Below the pieces are notes generated by a model. That model was not told the DNA's origin and did not search any database. It was given only the letters and a program-made list of their open reading frames with translations. A stretch of DNA of 11,275 nucleotides, taken from an uncultured Oscillospiraceae bacterium. Its GTDB lineage: Bacteria; Bacillota; Clostridia; Oscillospirales; Oscillospiraceae. The stretch lies in contig CAJUPS010000101.1 in assembly GCA_910588045.1 (NCBI GenBank), positions 1 to 11,275 on the forward strand, given 5' to 3'. This document shows positions 1 to 6,258 of this stretch, in pieces (position 1 is the first letter of the stretch; every line of letters begins with the position of its first letter). A program made the position numbers and the translations under genes.

Positions 1-1
1 T

Positions 2-3000
2 TACACCATTCTGAACGGCTACGTCAAGAATGGCAAGACCCTCGGTAAGGAGAACTTGGGCCTGGAGGAAGTCAAGGGCGTCGTCGTTGCCAACGAGTTT
101 GCCAACCTGAACCATGAGAATGAAGTCAACAACTCTCAGGTTCTGGCCCAGGGCAAGACCCAGATCAAGGTTGCCAGCGAAGACAAGGCTCGCACCATGA
201 ATATCACCACCAAGATCACCGACATCGGTGAGAGCCGCGTGGTGTACACCCAGAACGGCAGCAAGGTCCTGGACATCGCCGACAGCGGCAAGAACACTGT
301 CAAGCAGTACGGCGCTGGCGTGAATGTCGGTACTCCTGCTAAGTTCCAGAGCGTTGCTGAGATGAGCAAGGGCTCCGACACCGAGTTCTTCTACAACTTC
401 GATCGTTACGGCTATTGGCAGTCCGACTATCGTATTGAGTACGAAATCGTTCTGGAAGCTTCTGCGGACTATATGGCAGGACTCAGGAGCTCCAACCGTG
501 GTGAGTATACCGGCCCCGTTGCTGGCAAGTATACTTATACCAAGGCCATTCCTGTCGGTGAGGACATCAGCTGGACGGATTACGAGTTTATCCAGAGAAT
601 CTTCACCAACTCCAACGGTTTGACGTCTGATGATAACACCACCGGCACCTACAAGCTCGGTAAGGTCTACGTCAAGACCCAGACCAAGGATGACATCTCC
701 GATGATATTTCCTTCAAGACCTTCTGCAACGACTATCTGAATACCTACCACTTTACCGAGTGGGTCAATTCTAACAACGGCCAGTGGGTCAAGTTCATCG
801 ACAACAACGCCGACGGCGTGTGCGAGTACGCTTTCCTGACCCAATATACGCTGGACGAGGTCATCAGCTCCTATACCAACAAGGCTGGCGACACCGTCAT
901 GCAGTATGTCAGATTTGATGACGACGATCATACCGATAAGCGTGATGACTACACTGTCCGCTACATGGAGGATGACGAGGCCATCGAGCGCGACGTGGCT
1001 GTGGGCGACATCGTTCTCGCCGCCCGGATTGACAACCAGATTCTGGTGAGCAAACCCGAGACCGTCACCACCAGTGTCAACAGCTACAACTATAAGACCG
1101 ATGAGATCGCCGCTGCCGATGGCGAGACCTACGGCCAGTCCGGTATTGGCTATGCCGATGTCGGTATGCAGTATCTCATTGGCGCTATGGCTCCCAAGAC
1201 CACCTATGAGATGTTCCTGGATAAGTTCGGCTTCGTCCGCGCTTACCGCCAGCCCGGCGGCACCCAGTACGCTCTGGTCACTGAGCTGTACTACACCAAC
1301 AACGCCCAGGGCAATCTGGTCCAGAATTGGCCCATGAAGGTTGAGTTGGTCATGCCTGATGAGAACGGCAAGCCCGTGAGCAAGGAGTACGACGTGGCCA
1401 ACGTCGCCACCACTGCTCTCCGTGGCACCGCTCCCTGGACTCTGATCAATAACGTTGCGCAGGCCGGTAACTTCTACAACTGGCTGCAGCCCGCTATTTC
1501 CCACCTGGGCGTGACTTGGACCGGTATGACCCCGATCCGCCAGACTCCCAGCATCAGTGCCTCCAGAACGGCCACCTTCTGGAAGTTGGATCAGCAGGTT
1601 ATCCGGGATGTCACGGGCCTCAACGCCAGCACGGAGTTTGACTACGGCAAGCAGAAGTATTACAGCATCAATCCCACCACAGGTATGGTTTCCAACACGC
1701 TTGATGCTGAGTGGAATCCCACCGTCAGCTTCACCAATGTGGCCGTGGTCGGTATTGATGGCAATAGCGCCACCATCGACGGTGCTGCTACCGTCAAGCT
1801 GAATGGCAACGGCGTGGCCACCGGCCTCCGCAACGCCAACGATTACGCTGTGGACTACATCCAGCTTGACCACACCAAGGATGTTGCCGCTGGCGCTGCC
1901 AGCTACACCATCGGCGGCCTCGCTGCCTATCAGAGTGAGAACAACTACGTTGTCCACGCTGACAAGGATACCGAGATCTATGTTGTCTCCGACAACGATG
2001 TGCAGTATTTCAAGGGCTATACCAATATGCCAAAGCTGACCAACAAGGACAACAATATCCACGCCGCCTATGCTGTCGCCCGCAATACCAATAAGGACAG
2101 CGGCACAAAGGCTTACTGGATGGCCGACGTCATCGTCTATGAGGTCGAGACCTGGAACGATCTGTCCAAGGCCAGCATCTCCCTGGCGTACTACACCGCC
2201 TTCCAGCAGATGCAGTCCGCCAACGGCGTGACCATCAACACCCTCAACAACAAGACCGATCCCGCCAAGGTGGACCTGATTCCCTCCAACTTGGCCTGGG
2301 GTACTACCAACAACTGGTGGAGCAACTGGGGCTTCAACGCCGTCACCGGCTATGGCTGGCAGGGCTATGGCTTCTATCAGCTGTATAACACCACCGATGC
2401 TGTGGATGGCGTCATGACCGCTGCGGCGATCGAGTACATCGGCGAGAAGTACAACAAGAACGGCATCTATGCCGGTACCGTCACCCGCGAGGTTGAAACT
2501 GCCATCAAGGGCGGTTACATCCCCGTCAATATGAACCCCAACTCCAAGAATGCTGACGGCACGCTGAAGACCGAGGGCCATATCAGCATCGCCACCGGCA
2601 AGATTTACAGCGTCACCGACGGACGTCGGACCAACGATACCTGGCAGGCACGCTACTGGGAGGCCAATAATCTCCAGTACAATAATACCCAGTGGAGCGA
2701 TGTCAAGGCTGACGACCAGATCATTTGGGTCGGTGCTGGCACTAAGTCCACCACTGTGGACAGCGCCGCCTTCATTGTTGACCTGGGCAACACTAACCAG
2801 AACGTTGACCCGCTGCTGAACAACTACGATCTGTATTACTGGACTCCCCAGTGGCTGAAGGATATCTATGCCGACATCATGGAGGAACAGAGCGCTGACG
2901 CTCCCACCGTGGATGACAATGGCATTGACTTCACCGACGCTAAGGTCGGCGGCAAGGCTGTTGCGGGCGGCAAGGTCACTCTGGATGATAATGTCGCTGC

Positions 3001-4231
3001 TGACGTAGCCACTACCGTGACCTTCAAGACCAACGCTGATGTCATCGGCGTCATGAAGGATGGCGTGGCAAAGACCGGAACCACAACGACTGACCTTGAT
3101 GGTGTCAAGACCTGGACTCTGACCGAGGCTGTTGCTGCTACTGGTACTACCACCAGGACAGTGACCTACGACATCATCCTGCGCATGACCGACGCGAAGG
3201 ATCCCACTAAGACCTATCAGCGTAACGAGACCATCACTGTGACGGTCAATCCCGCCAGCACTGACAAGGGCATTAAGAGCATCACCGTCAGAGGCGTGGA
3301 CGCTGTTCCTGGTAGCACTGCCAACACTTGGACTGTGAATCTGACCGCTGCTCAAGCCGATACCAGCAGCACTGCGGCCGATCTGGTTGTCGTTACGACC
3401 GATAGCAAGGCCAAGAGTATTGCTGTCGCTCAGACTGCCGCTACTGCGCCCAATGTTGCGCCGACTAAGGGTACGACAGATGGCTCTATCTTCACTGCTG
3501 CCCATACAGCCAACACGTTCACCAACGATGCGGTCTTCACCGTTACGGTGACCGACGAAGGCGGTAATGTTGGTACTACCCAGACCGTTACTATTAAGGT
3601 GAGCACACCCGTTACCGGTCCTACTCTGGCTGCATCCGATACGGCTAGCAAATCTGGATATAGTGCTCAGACTGGCACCCAGGCTGACCCGCACATCCTC
3701 ACCGTTGGTGCGAAGGTTGACATCACAAACCTCAGCCTCACTGACGCAGTTGGCATCATTCCCAATGGTAGTGTTGCTACCGTCAGTCAGTACCTCAAGG
3801 TGACCGATGCTGCTTCCGAGGAGACCACTGCTGTGAAGAACGGCGACACCATCGTCCTGACCACCAGAGGTGCGGCTGGTACTGAGACCAAGACCACCTA
3901 TGTCAAGATGGTGAATGAGAAGCTTTCTGCGACCCCGACGTATGCTGCTGCTACTGGCATAACTGGCACTCCTGCAAATCTGCGGATAGTCCTGGATAAT
4001 ACCAAGAATGATCCCGTGGCTATGACCTCTGCTATCACTGGTTGGACGGTTTCTTCCACCTACTCCGGCACCGTCACTGCTACGGCAACTTACTCCCAGG
4101 ATAATATCAGCATGACAGATCTCACATTGGCGAAGGGCGACATCATCGTGGTGGCAACGATTACTCTGAAGGATGCGGATGGTGCTGTAATCGGTACTCA
4201 GACCGAGAACATTCTTGTTACCCACGATTGA
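2..4231 (+). CDS. Giant S-layer-like extracellular protein, C-terminal 1409 residues (5' end outside window)
   Basis: The frame is open from the first bases of the window, so the true start lies upstream; the TTG at 56 is internal and should not be taken as the start. The visible part is 1409 residues, almost cysteine-free, rich in Asn, Thr, Asp, Gly, Tyr and Trp, as in secreted surface proteins. Window residues 1 to about 960 form a mixed domain I cannot name, with a Trp/Tyr-rich patch at about 766-797. From about 980 onward the protein becomes Thr/Ala/Val/Asp-rich with beta-strand patterns such as ETITVTVNP and TQTVTIKVS, resembling tandem bacterial Ig-like domains. The C-terminus (ILVTHD) has no LPXTG motif and no membrane anchor, so attachment probably relies on the unseen N-terminus, for example SLH repeats. 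That is inference from similar large Oscillospiraceae proteins. Strongly biased codons suggest high expression. It ends at a strong terminator. Confidence 0.7.
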   Translation, partial: YTILNGYVKNGKTLGKENLGLEEVKGVVVANEFANLNHENEVNNSQVLAQGKTQIKVASEDKARTMNITTKITDIGESRVVYTQNGSKVLDIADSGKNTVKQYGAGVNVGTPAKFQSVAEMSKGSDTEFFYNFDRYGYWQSDYRIEYEIVLEASADYMAGLRSSNRGEYTGPVAGKYTYTKAIPVGEDISWTDYEFIQRIFTNSNGLTSDDNTTGTYKLGKVYVKTQTKDDISDDISFKTFCNDYLNTYHFTEWVNSNNGQWVKFIDNNADGVCEYAFLTQYTLDEVISSYTNKAGDTVMQYVRFDDDDHTDKRDDYTVRYMEDDEAIERDVAVGDIVLAARIDNQILVSKPETVTTSVNSYNYKTDEIAAADGETYGQSGIGYADVGMQYLIGAMAPKTTYEMFLDKFGFVRAYRQPGGTQYALVTELYYTNNAQGNLVQNWPMKVELVMPDENGKPVSKEYDVANVATTALRGTAPWTLINNVAQAGNFYNWLQPAISHLGVTWTGMTPIRQTPSISASRTATFWKLDQQVIRDVTGLNASTEFDYGKQKYYSINPTTGMVSNTLDAEWNPTVSFTNVAVVGIDGNSATIDGAATVKLNGNGVATGLRNANDYAVDYIQLDHTKDVAAGAASYTIGGLAAYQSENNYVVHADKDTEIYVVSDNDVQYFKGYTNMPKLTNKDNNIHAAYAVARNTNKDSGTKAYWMADVIVYEVETWNDLSKASISLAYYTAFQQMQSANGVTINTLNNKTDPAKVDLIPSNLAWGTTNNWWSNWGFNAVTGYGWQGYGFYQLYNTTDAVDGVMTAAAIEYIGEKYNKNGIYAGTVTREVETAIKGGYIPVNMNPNSKNADGTLKTEGHISIATGKIYSVTDGRRTNDTWQARYWEANNLQYNNTQWSDVKADDQIIWVGAGTKSTTVDSAAFIVDLGNTNQNVDPLLNNYDLYYWTPQWLKDIYADIMEEQSADAPTVDDNGIDFTDAKVGGKAVAGGKVTLDDNVAADVATTVTFKTNADVIGVMKDGVAKTGTTTTDLDGVKTWTLTEAVAATGTTTRTVTYDIILRMTDAKDPTKTYQRNETITVTVNPASTDKGIKSITVRGVDAVPGSTANTWTVNLTAAQADTSSTAADLVVVTTDSKAKSIAVAQTAATAPNVAPTKGTTDGSIFTAAHTANTFTNDAVFTVTVTDEGGNVGTTQTVTIKVSTPVTGPTLAASDTASKSGYSAQTGTQADPHILTVGAKVDITNLSLTDAVGIIPNGSVATVSQYLKVTDAASEETTAVKNGDTIVLTTRGAAGTETKTTYVKMVNEKLSATPTYAAATGITGTPANLRIVLDNTKNDPVAMTSAITGWTVSSTYSGTVTATATYSQDNISMTDLTLAKGDIIVVATITLKDADGAVIGTQTENILVTHD

Positions 4232-4263
4232 ACAAGACCTTGAATCTAGCATGACCCCTTAGC

Positions 4264-4299
4264 AAAAAGCCCCCCGGACTTCGGTCCGGGGGGCCTCTT
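4264..4299. terminator. Bidirectional intrinsic terminator with UUCG tetraloop
   Basis: A perfect 11-bp stem (4269-4279 with 4284-4294) is closed by a TTCG tetraloop. It lies between the plus-strand surface protein ending at 4231 and the minus-strand gene ending at 4302. AAAAA at 4264-4268 gives a clean U-tract for minus-strand transcripts, while the plus side has only CCTCTTG. It should therefore end both convergent transcripts, more efficiently on the minus strand. Confidence 0.9.
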
Positions 4300-4301
4300 G
4301 C

Positions 4302-5312
4302 TTACTGCCAGATCAAACCATAGTCAAAGACCTGTAGATCGCCTTCTCCTTTGCTCATTTCAAGGACGATTTCTGCGGCCCCGTTCACCAGGCCATCCAG
4401 AATGTATTCCGTCTCCTTACACGGCTGCCCCAGGGCATTGACGCTGTCCCTGGTACGGAAGATCATCCCAACTCTTTCTCCCGCGCACAGCGAGATTTCT
4501 CCCATTCCCTGCCAGCGGACGATACCGATAGCCTTGCGGGTGTTTTCCGGCACATCGATCTGCTTGACGATGGTGCTGTCGGCGCTTCGCGGTCCGATGA
4601 CCAGCCCTTCCTTCTTGGTGTCCGGAAACTCCTTGGTCGCCAGCCGGAATCCCAGCCGTCCTCTGTAGGGGGTATCTTCCGGCAGGGACATTTCAAGCCG
4701 ATAGGAAATATTCGCTTCCAGTGGAAAATCCGTCCGATTCAGCATAAAGGTTTTGTTGTTTTCGAGAATAAACGGTCCGGCCTCCTTCACAAGCTCTCCC
4801 GTATCGAGCCGGAACAGGCGGATTGTATAGGTCCGGTTAGTGCCCGAGGAATTGGAAAACTCTGAGTTCCAGACCATAACAGATTCCAATGTTCCGTAGC
4901 CGTCCGAAGTGAATGTAGTTCTAGCATGAAGGACATCGTTGGAGGAATAGTTGACCACAATATACGATTCCTCCTTTGCCGTCTTTGCGATCCCATCGTA
5001 TGTCGGCAAAATTCCCACCCCCAGCCACACGCCATACTTCCCATTCCATGCGTGGCTGTCGCCGCCCGCATCCTCCCGGGAGGACAGAGGGTTCACCCAC
5101 ATAGCGTCCAGCGTACCACCCACCCCGTGTCGGAGCCGCAGCTGGACCTCCTGCCGGTAGGCGTCCCGGCAGATGTTTTCCGCCTGCGCCTTGGCCCTCC
5201 CGCCAGTGGTAAGTCCGCCCTCGATGCTGCTCATTGCGGCGTTGAAGTCCTCCATCATGATCCGGTCGGATTTGACCCACTGGGGCAAATGATAGTTTTC
5301 TGTGTAGTTCAT
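4302..5312 (-). CDS. Unrecognised 336-residue protein with phage-structural-like N-terminus
   Basis: I do not recognise this as a named family. The start at 5312 is chosen over the in-frame ATG at 5360 because AAAAAAGGAG lies 8 bases upstream, and because the 5360 start would place the leader hairpin inside the coding region. The N-terminus (MNYTENYHLPQW, then DRIMMEDFN) resembles the short N-terminal segment of many phage or prophage tail and baseplate proteins of gut Clostridia, where a similar motif precedes an alpha-helical stretch. Here residues 25-65 look helical (AMSSIEGGL onward). The rest, about residues 85-336, looks like beta-sandwich sequence (IVVNYSSNDVLHARTTF, YTIRLFRLDTGELV, YRLEMSLPED), consistent with a carbohydrate-binding or tail-fibre-like module. 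No signal peptide or membrane segment is visible. No other phage gene lies nearby, so it may be a domesticated fibre-like protein or a surface protein. Function unknown. Confidence 0.75.
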   Translation of the reverse strand: MNYTENYHLPQWVKSDRIMMEDFNAAMSSIEGGLTTGGRAKAQAENICRDAYRQEVQLRLRHGVGGTLDAMWVNPLSSREDAGGDSHAWNGKYGVWLGVGILPTYDGIAKTAKEESYIVVNYSSNDVLHARTTFTSDGYGTLESVMVWNSEFSNSSGTNRTYTIRLFRLDTGELVKEAGPFILENNKTFMLNRTDFPLEANISYRLEMSLPEDTPYRGRLGFRLATKEFPDTKKEGLVIGPRSADSTIVKQIDVPENTRKAIGIVRWQGMGEISLCAGERVGMIFRTRDSVNALGQPCKETEYILDGLVNGAAEIVLEMSKGEGDLQVFDYGLIWQ

Positions 5313-5346
5313 ATAAAGGTCTCCTTTTTTGTTTGAGTTACCGATC

Positions 5347-5376
5347 AAAAACCGGTACACACTAGGTGTGTACCGG
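5347..5376 (-). terminator. Leader terminator or attenuator-like hairpin upstream of the 4302-5312 gene
   Basis: A perfect 11-bp stem (5352-5362 with 5366-5376, TAG loop) is followed on the minus strand by TTTTT (5351-5347), the arrangement of an intrinsic terminator. It sits about 35 bases before the start codon of the minus-strand gene, with no convincing promoter between hairpin and ribosome binding site. It could stop read-through from the toxin array or attenuate the downstream gene. The short stretch 5377-5434 behind it holds a small imperfect hairpin around 5386-5405 and no gene or promoter I can support. Confidence 0.65.
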
Positions 5377-5445
5377 CGGAAAGTTGCCGTGGTTCATGCA
5401 ACGGCGGAATATACAAAAATGAAAAAGCAGAAGAAAATCCCGGAC

Positions 5446-5474
5446 TTGACAACGTCAGTCCGGGAGGGTATAAT
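5446..5474 (+). promoter_or_regulatory. Antitoxin RNA promoter, unit 1
   Basis: TTGACA (5446-5451), a 17-bp spacer and TATAAT (5469-5474) make a perfect vegetative sigma-factor consensus. Transcription is expected from about 5481. An inverted repeat, CCCGGACT (5439-5446) and AGTCCGGG (5457-5464), surrounds the -35 box. Confidence 0.92.
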
Positions 5475-5480
5475 AAACAT

Positions 5481-5577
5481 AAGGATAGGGCGCTGCCGTC
5501 CAAACGGGAGGCTCCTCCGTGGTTACAAAAAGAAGTAACCGCCTGGTTGTGGGAACCTGGGGCGGTTACTTCTTTTT
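5481..5577 (+). ncRNA. Antisense antitoxin RNA, unit 1 (RatA-like position)
   Basis: This is a predicted RNA of about 97 nt running from the consensus promoter to the U-tract at 5573-5577. It carries no plausible short ORF with a ribosome binding site. Its last ~50 nt are complementary to the 3' end of the converging toxin mRNA, including the last four toxin codons and the terminator. This matches the tail-to-tail overlap of known txpA/RatA and bsrG-type type I systems. The 5' part can fold around GGGAGGCTCCTCC (5506-5518), exposing a CTCCTCC that could also pair with the toxin ribosome binding site. The start is predicted, not measured. Confidence 0.78.
5527..5577. terminator. Shared bidirectional terminator, unit 1
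   Basis: A 17-nt arm at 5527-5543 (AAAAAGAAGTAACCGCC) pairs perfectly with 5561-5577, giving a U-tract in both directions. It ends the antitoxin RNA on the plus strand and the toxin mRNA on the minus strand. The toxin stop codon (5566-5568) lies inside the stem. The 17-nt loop (5544-5560) can form an inner GGTT/AACC stem. Confidence 0.92.
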
Positions 5578-5664
5578 ATTCCGAAACTGTGATACCAGGA
5601 TACACAGCTCGATGATGCTGATCAGCACAAGCGTATATGTAAACATATCACTGTATGTAACCAT
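5566..5664 (-). CDS. Holin-like type I toxin peptide, copy 1 (32 aa)
   Basis: The peptide begins MVTYSDMFTYTLVLIS, continues IIELCILVSQ and ends FRNKKK. The MVTY start, a single hydrophobic helix at about residues 8-25 and a basic Lys-rich tail are the hallmarks of the putative holin-like toxin family (TxpA/BsrG/BsrE relatives). Known members insert in or depolarise the cell membrane when not silenced by their antisense RNA. The start is fixed by GGAGGAGG (5672-5679) seven bases upstream. It has its own promoter, a structured ~110-nt leader and an antisense RNA over its 3' end, the full anatomy of a type I system. Family assignment is from motif recognition; toxicity is inferred. Confidence 0.87.
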   Translation of the reverse strand: MVTYSDMFTYTLVLISIIELCILVSQFRNKKK

Positions 5665-5671
5665 GCTATCA

Positions 5672-5696
5672 CCTCCTCCCGCTTTTCAGGAGGAGG
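5672..5696 (-). promoter_or_regulatory. Ribosome-binding-site-sequestering hairpin, toxin 1
   Basis: In the toxin mRNA, CCTCCTCC (5696-5689) pairs perfectly over 8 bp with the Shine-Dalgarno GGAGGAGG (5679-5672), with a 9-nt loop. The ribosome binding site is thus hidden in the full-length transcript. A second GC-rich stem (around 5705-5726) lies further up the leader. Confidence 0.8.
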
Positions 5697-5779
5697 AAAG
5701 AAGCGCCCCCTCCTGTTGGAGGAGCCAACCCCGTTCTTCCGTTTGCGCAGCGCCCCGTCCCTTTCCGGGGGCTGGGATT

Positions 5780-5808
5780 ATTCTACCACATGGGGAGAAC
5801 CCTGTCAA
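5780..5808 (-). promoter_or_regulatory. Toxin promoter, unit 1
   Basis: On the minus strand, TTGACA (5808-5803), a 17-bp spacer and TAGAAT (5785-5780) form a near-consensus promoter. Transcription should start near 5773, giving a toxin mRNA of about 245 nt down to the terminator. Confidence 0.88.
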
Positions 5809-5834
5809 ATCCTCCATGATGCAGAATACCGGAC

Positions 5835-5863
5835 TTGACAAGGTCAGTCCGGGAAGGTATAAT
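5835..5863 (+). promoter_or_regulatory. Antitoxin RNA promoter, unit 2
   Basis: TTGACA (5835-5840), a 17-bp spacer and TATAAT (5858-5863) are both perfect hexamers. The flanking inverted repeat is kept as CCGGACT (5829-5835) and AGTCCGG (5846-5852). Its -35 lies 26 bp from the divergent toxin 1 -35 box. Confidence 0.92.
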
Positions 5864-5869
5864 AAGCAT

Positions 5870-5966
5870 AAGGATAGGGCGCTGCCGTCCAAACGGGAGG
5901 CTCCTCCGTGGTTACAAAAAGAAGTAACCGCCTGGTTGTGGGAACCTGGGGCGGTTACTTCTTTTT
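5870..5966 (+). ncRNA. Antisense antitoxin RNA, unit 2
   Basis: Predicted ~97-nt RNA with the same sequence as the unit 1 antitoxin over its whole length. It converges on and overlaps the 3' end of toxin 2 mRNA by about 50 nt. Because units 1 and 2 match, each antitoxin should recognise either toxin mRNA. Confidence 0.78.
5916..5966. terminator. Shared bidirectional terminator, unit 2
   Basis: Same as in unit 1: perfect 17-nt arms (5916-5932 and 5950-5966) with A- and T-runs at the two ends, serving antitoxin 2 on the plus strand and toxin 2 on the minus strand. Confidence 0.92.
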
Positions 5967-6053
5967 ATTCCGAAACTGTGATACCAGGATACACAGCTCG
6001 ATGATGCTGATCAGCACAAGCGTATATGTAAACATATCACTGTATGTAACCAT
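5955..6053 (-). CDS. Holin-like type I toxin peptide, copy 2 (32 aa)
   Basis: Nucleotide-identical to copy 1, including leader and ribosome binding site. It encodes a 32-residue peptide with a single membrane-spanning helix (about residues 8-25) and the basic end FRNKKK. The ATG at 6053 follows GGAGGAGG at a 7-base distance. Same family call and the same caveat about untested toxicity. Confidence 0.87.
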   Translation of the reverse strand: MVTYSDMFTYTLVLISIIELCILVSQFRNKKK

Positions 6054-6060
6054 GCTATCA

Positions 6061-6085
6061 CCTCCTCCCGCTTTTCAGGAGGAGG
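6061..6085 (-). promoter_or_regulatory. Ribosome-binding-site-sequestering hairpin, toxin 2
   Basis: The same 8-bp stem as in unit 1 (6061-6068 with 6078-6085) hides the Shine-Dalgarno sequence of toxin 2. Confidence 0.8.
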
Positions 6086-6168
6086 AAAGAAGCGCCCCCT
6101 CCTGTTGGAGGAGCCAACCCCGTTCTTCCGTTTGCGCAGCGCCCCGTCCCTTTCCGGGGGCTGGGATT

Positions 6169-6197
6169 ATTCTACCACATGGGGAGAACCCTGTCAA
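6169..6197 (-). promoter_or_regulatory. Toxin promoter, unit 2
   Basis: Minus-strand TTGACA (6197-6192), 17-bp spacer, TAGAAT (6174-6169). Identical to the unit 1 toxin promoter. Confidence 0.88.
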
Positions 6198-6223
6198 ATC
6201 CTCCGTGATGCAGAATCCCGGAC

Positions 6224-6252
6224 TTGACAACGCCAGTCCGGGAGGGTATAAT
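6224..6252 (+). promoter_or_regulatory. Antitoxin RNA promoter, unit 3
   Basis: TTGACA (6224-6229), 17-bp spacer, TATAAT (6247-6252). The 8-bp inverted repeat arms (6217-6224 and 6235-6242) are intact although one inner base differs from unit 1. Confidence 0.92.
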
Positions 6253-6258
6253 AAGCAT

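Larger units (their letters stand above)
5435..5823. repeat. Tandem repeat unit 1 of 3 (type I toxin-antitoxin module)
   Basis: This is the first of three head-to-tail units, with a 389-bp period to unit 2. From 5478 to 5815 it reads as identical to the matching bases of unit 2 (338 bp), pointing to recent duplication or gene conversion. The unit contains, left to right, an antitoxin promoter and RNA (plus), a shared bidirectional terminator, the toxin gene (minus), its hairpin leader, and the toxin promoter (minus). The left edge is approximate. Confidence 0.9.
5824..6212. repeat. Tandem repeat unit 2 of 3 (type I toxin-antitoxin module)
   Basis: It repeats the unit 1 layout exactly at +389 bp. 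Differences from unit 1 are a few bases in and next to the antitoxin promoter (for example in the spacer) and one base near the right edge. The toxin region, terminator and leader are unchanged. Confidence 0.9.

Noticed and set aside
5313..5360. Extended start (MYRFLIGNSNKK...) for the minus-strand 4302-5312 gene
   Set aside because: The ATG at 5360 falls within the hairpin arm, has no ribosome binding site, and the downstream ATG at 5312 has a strong one.
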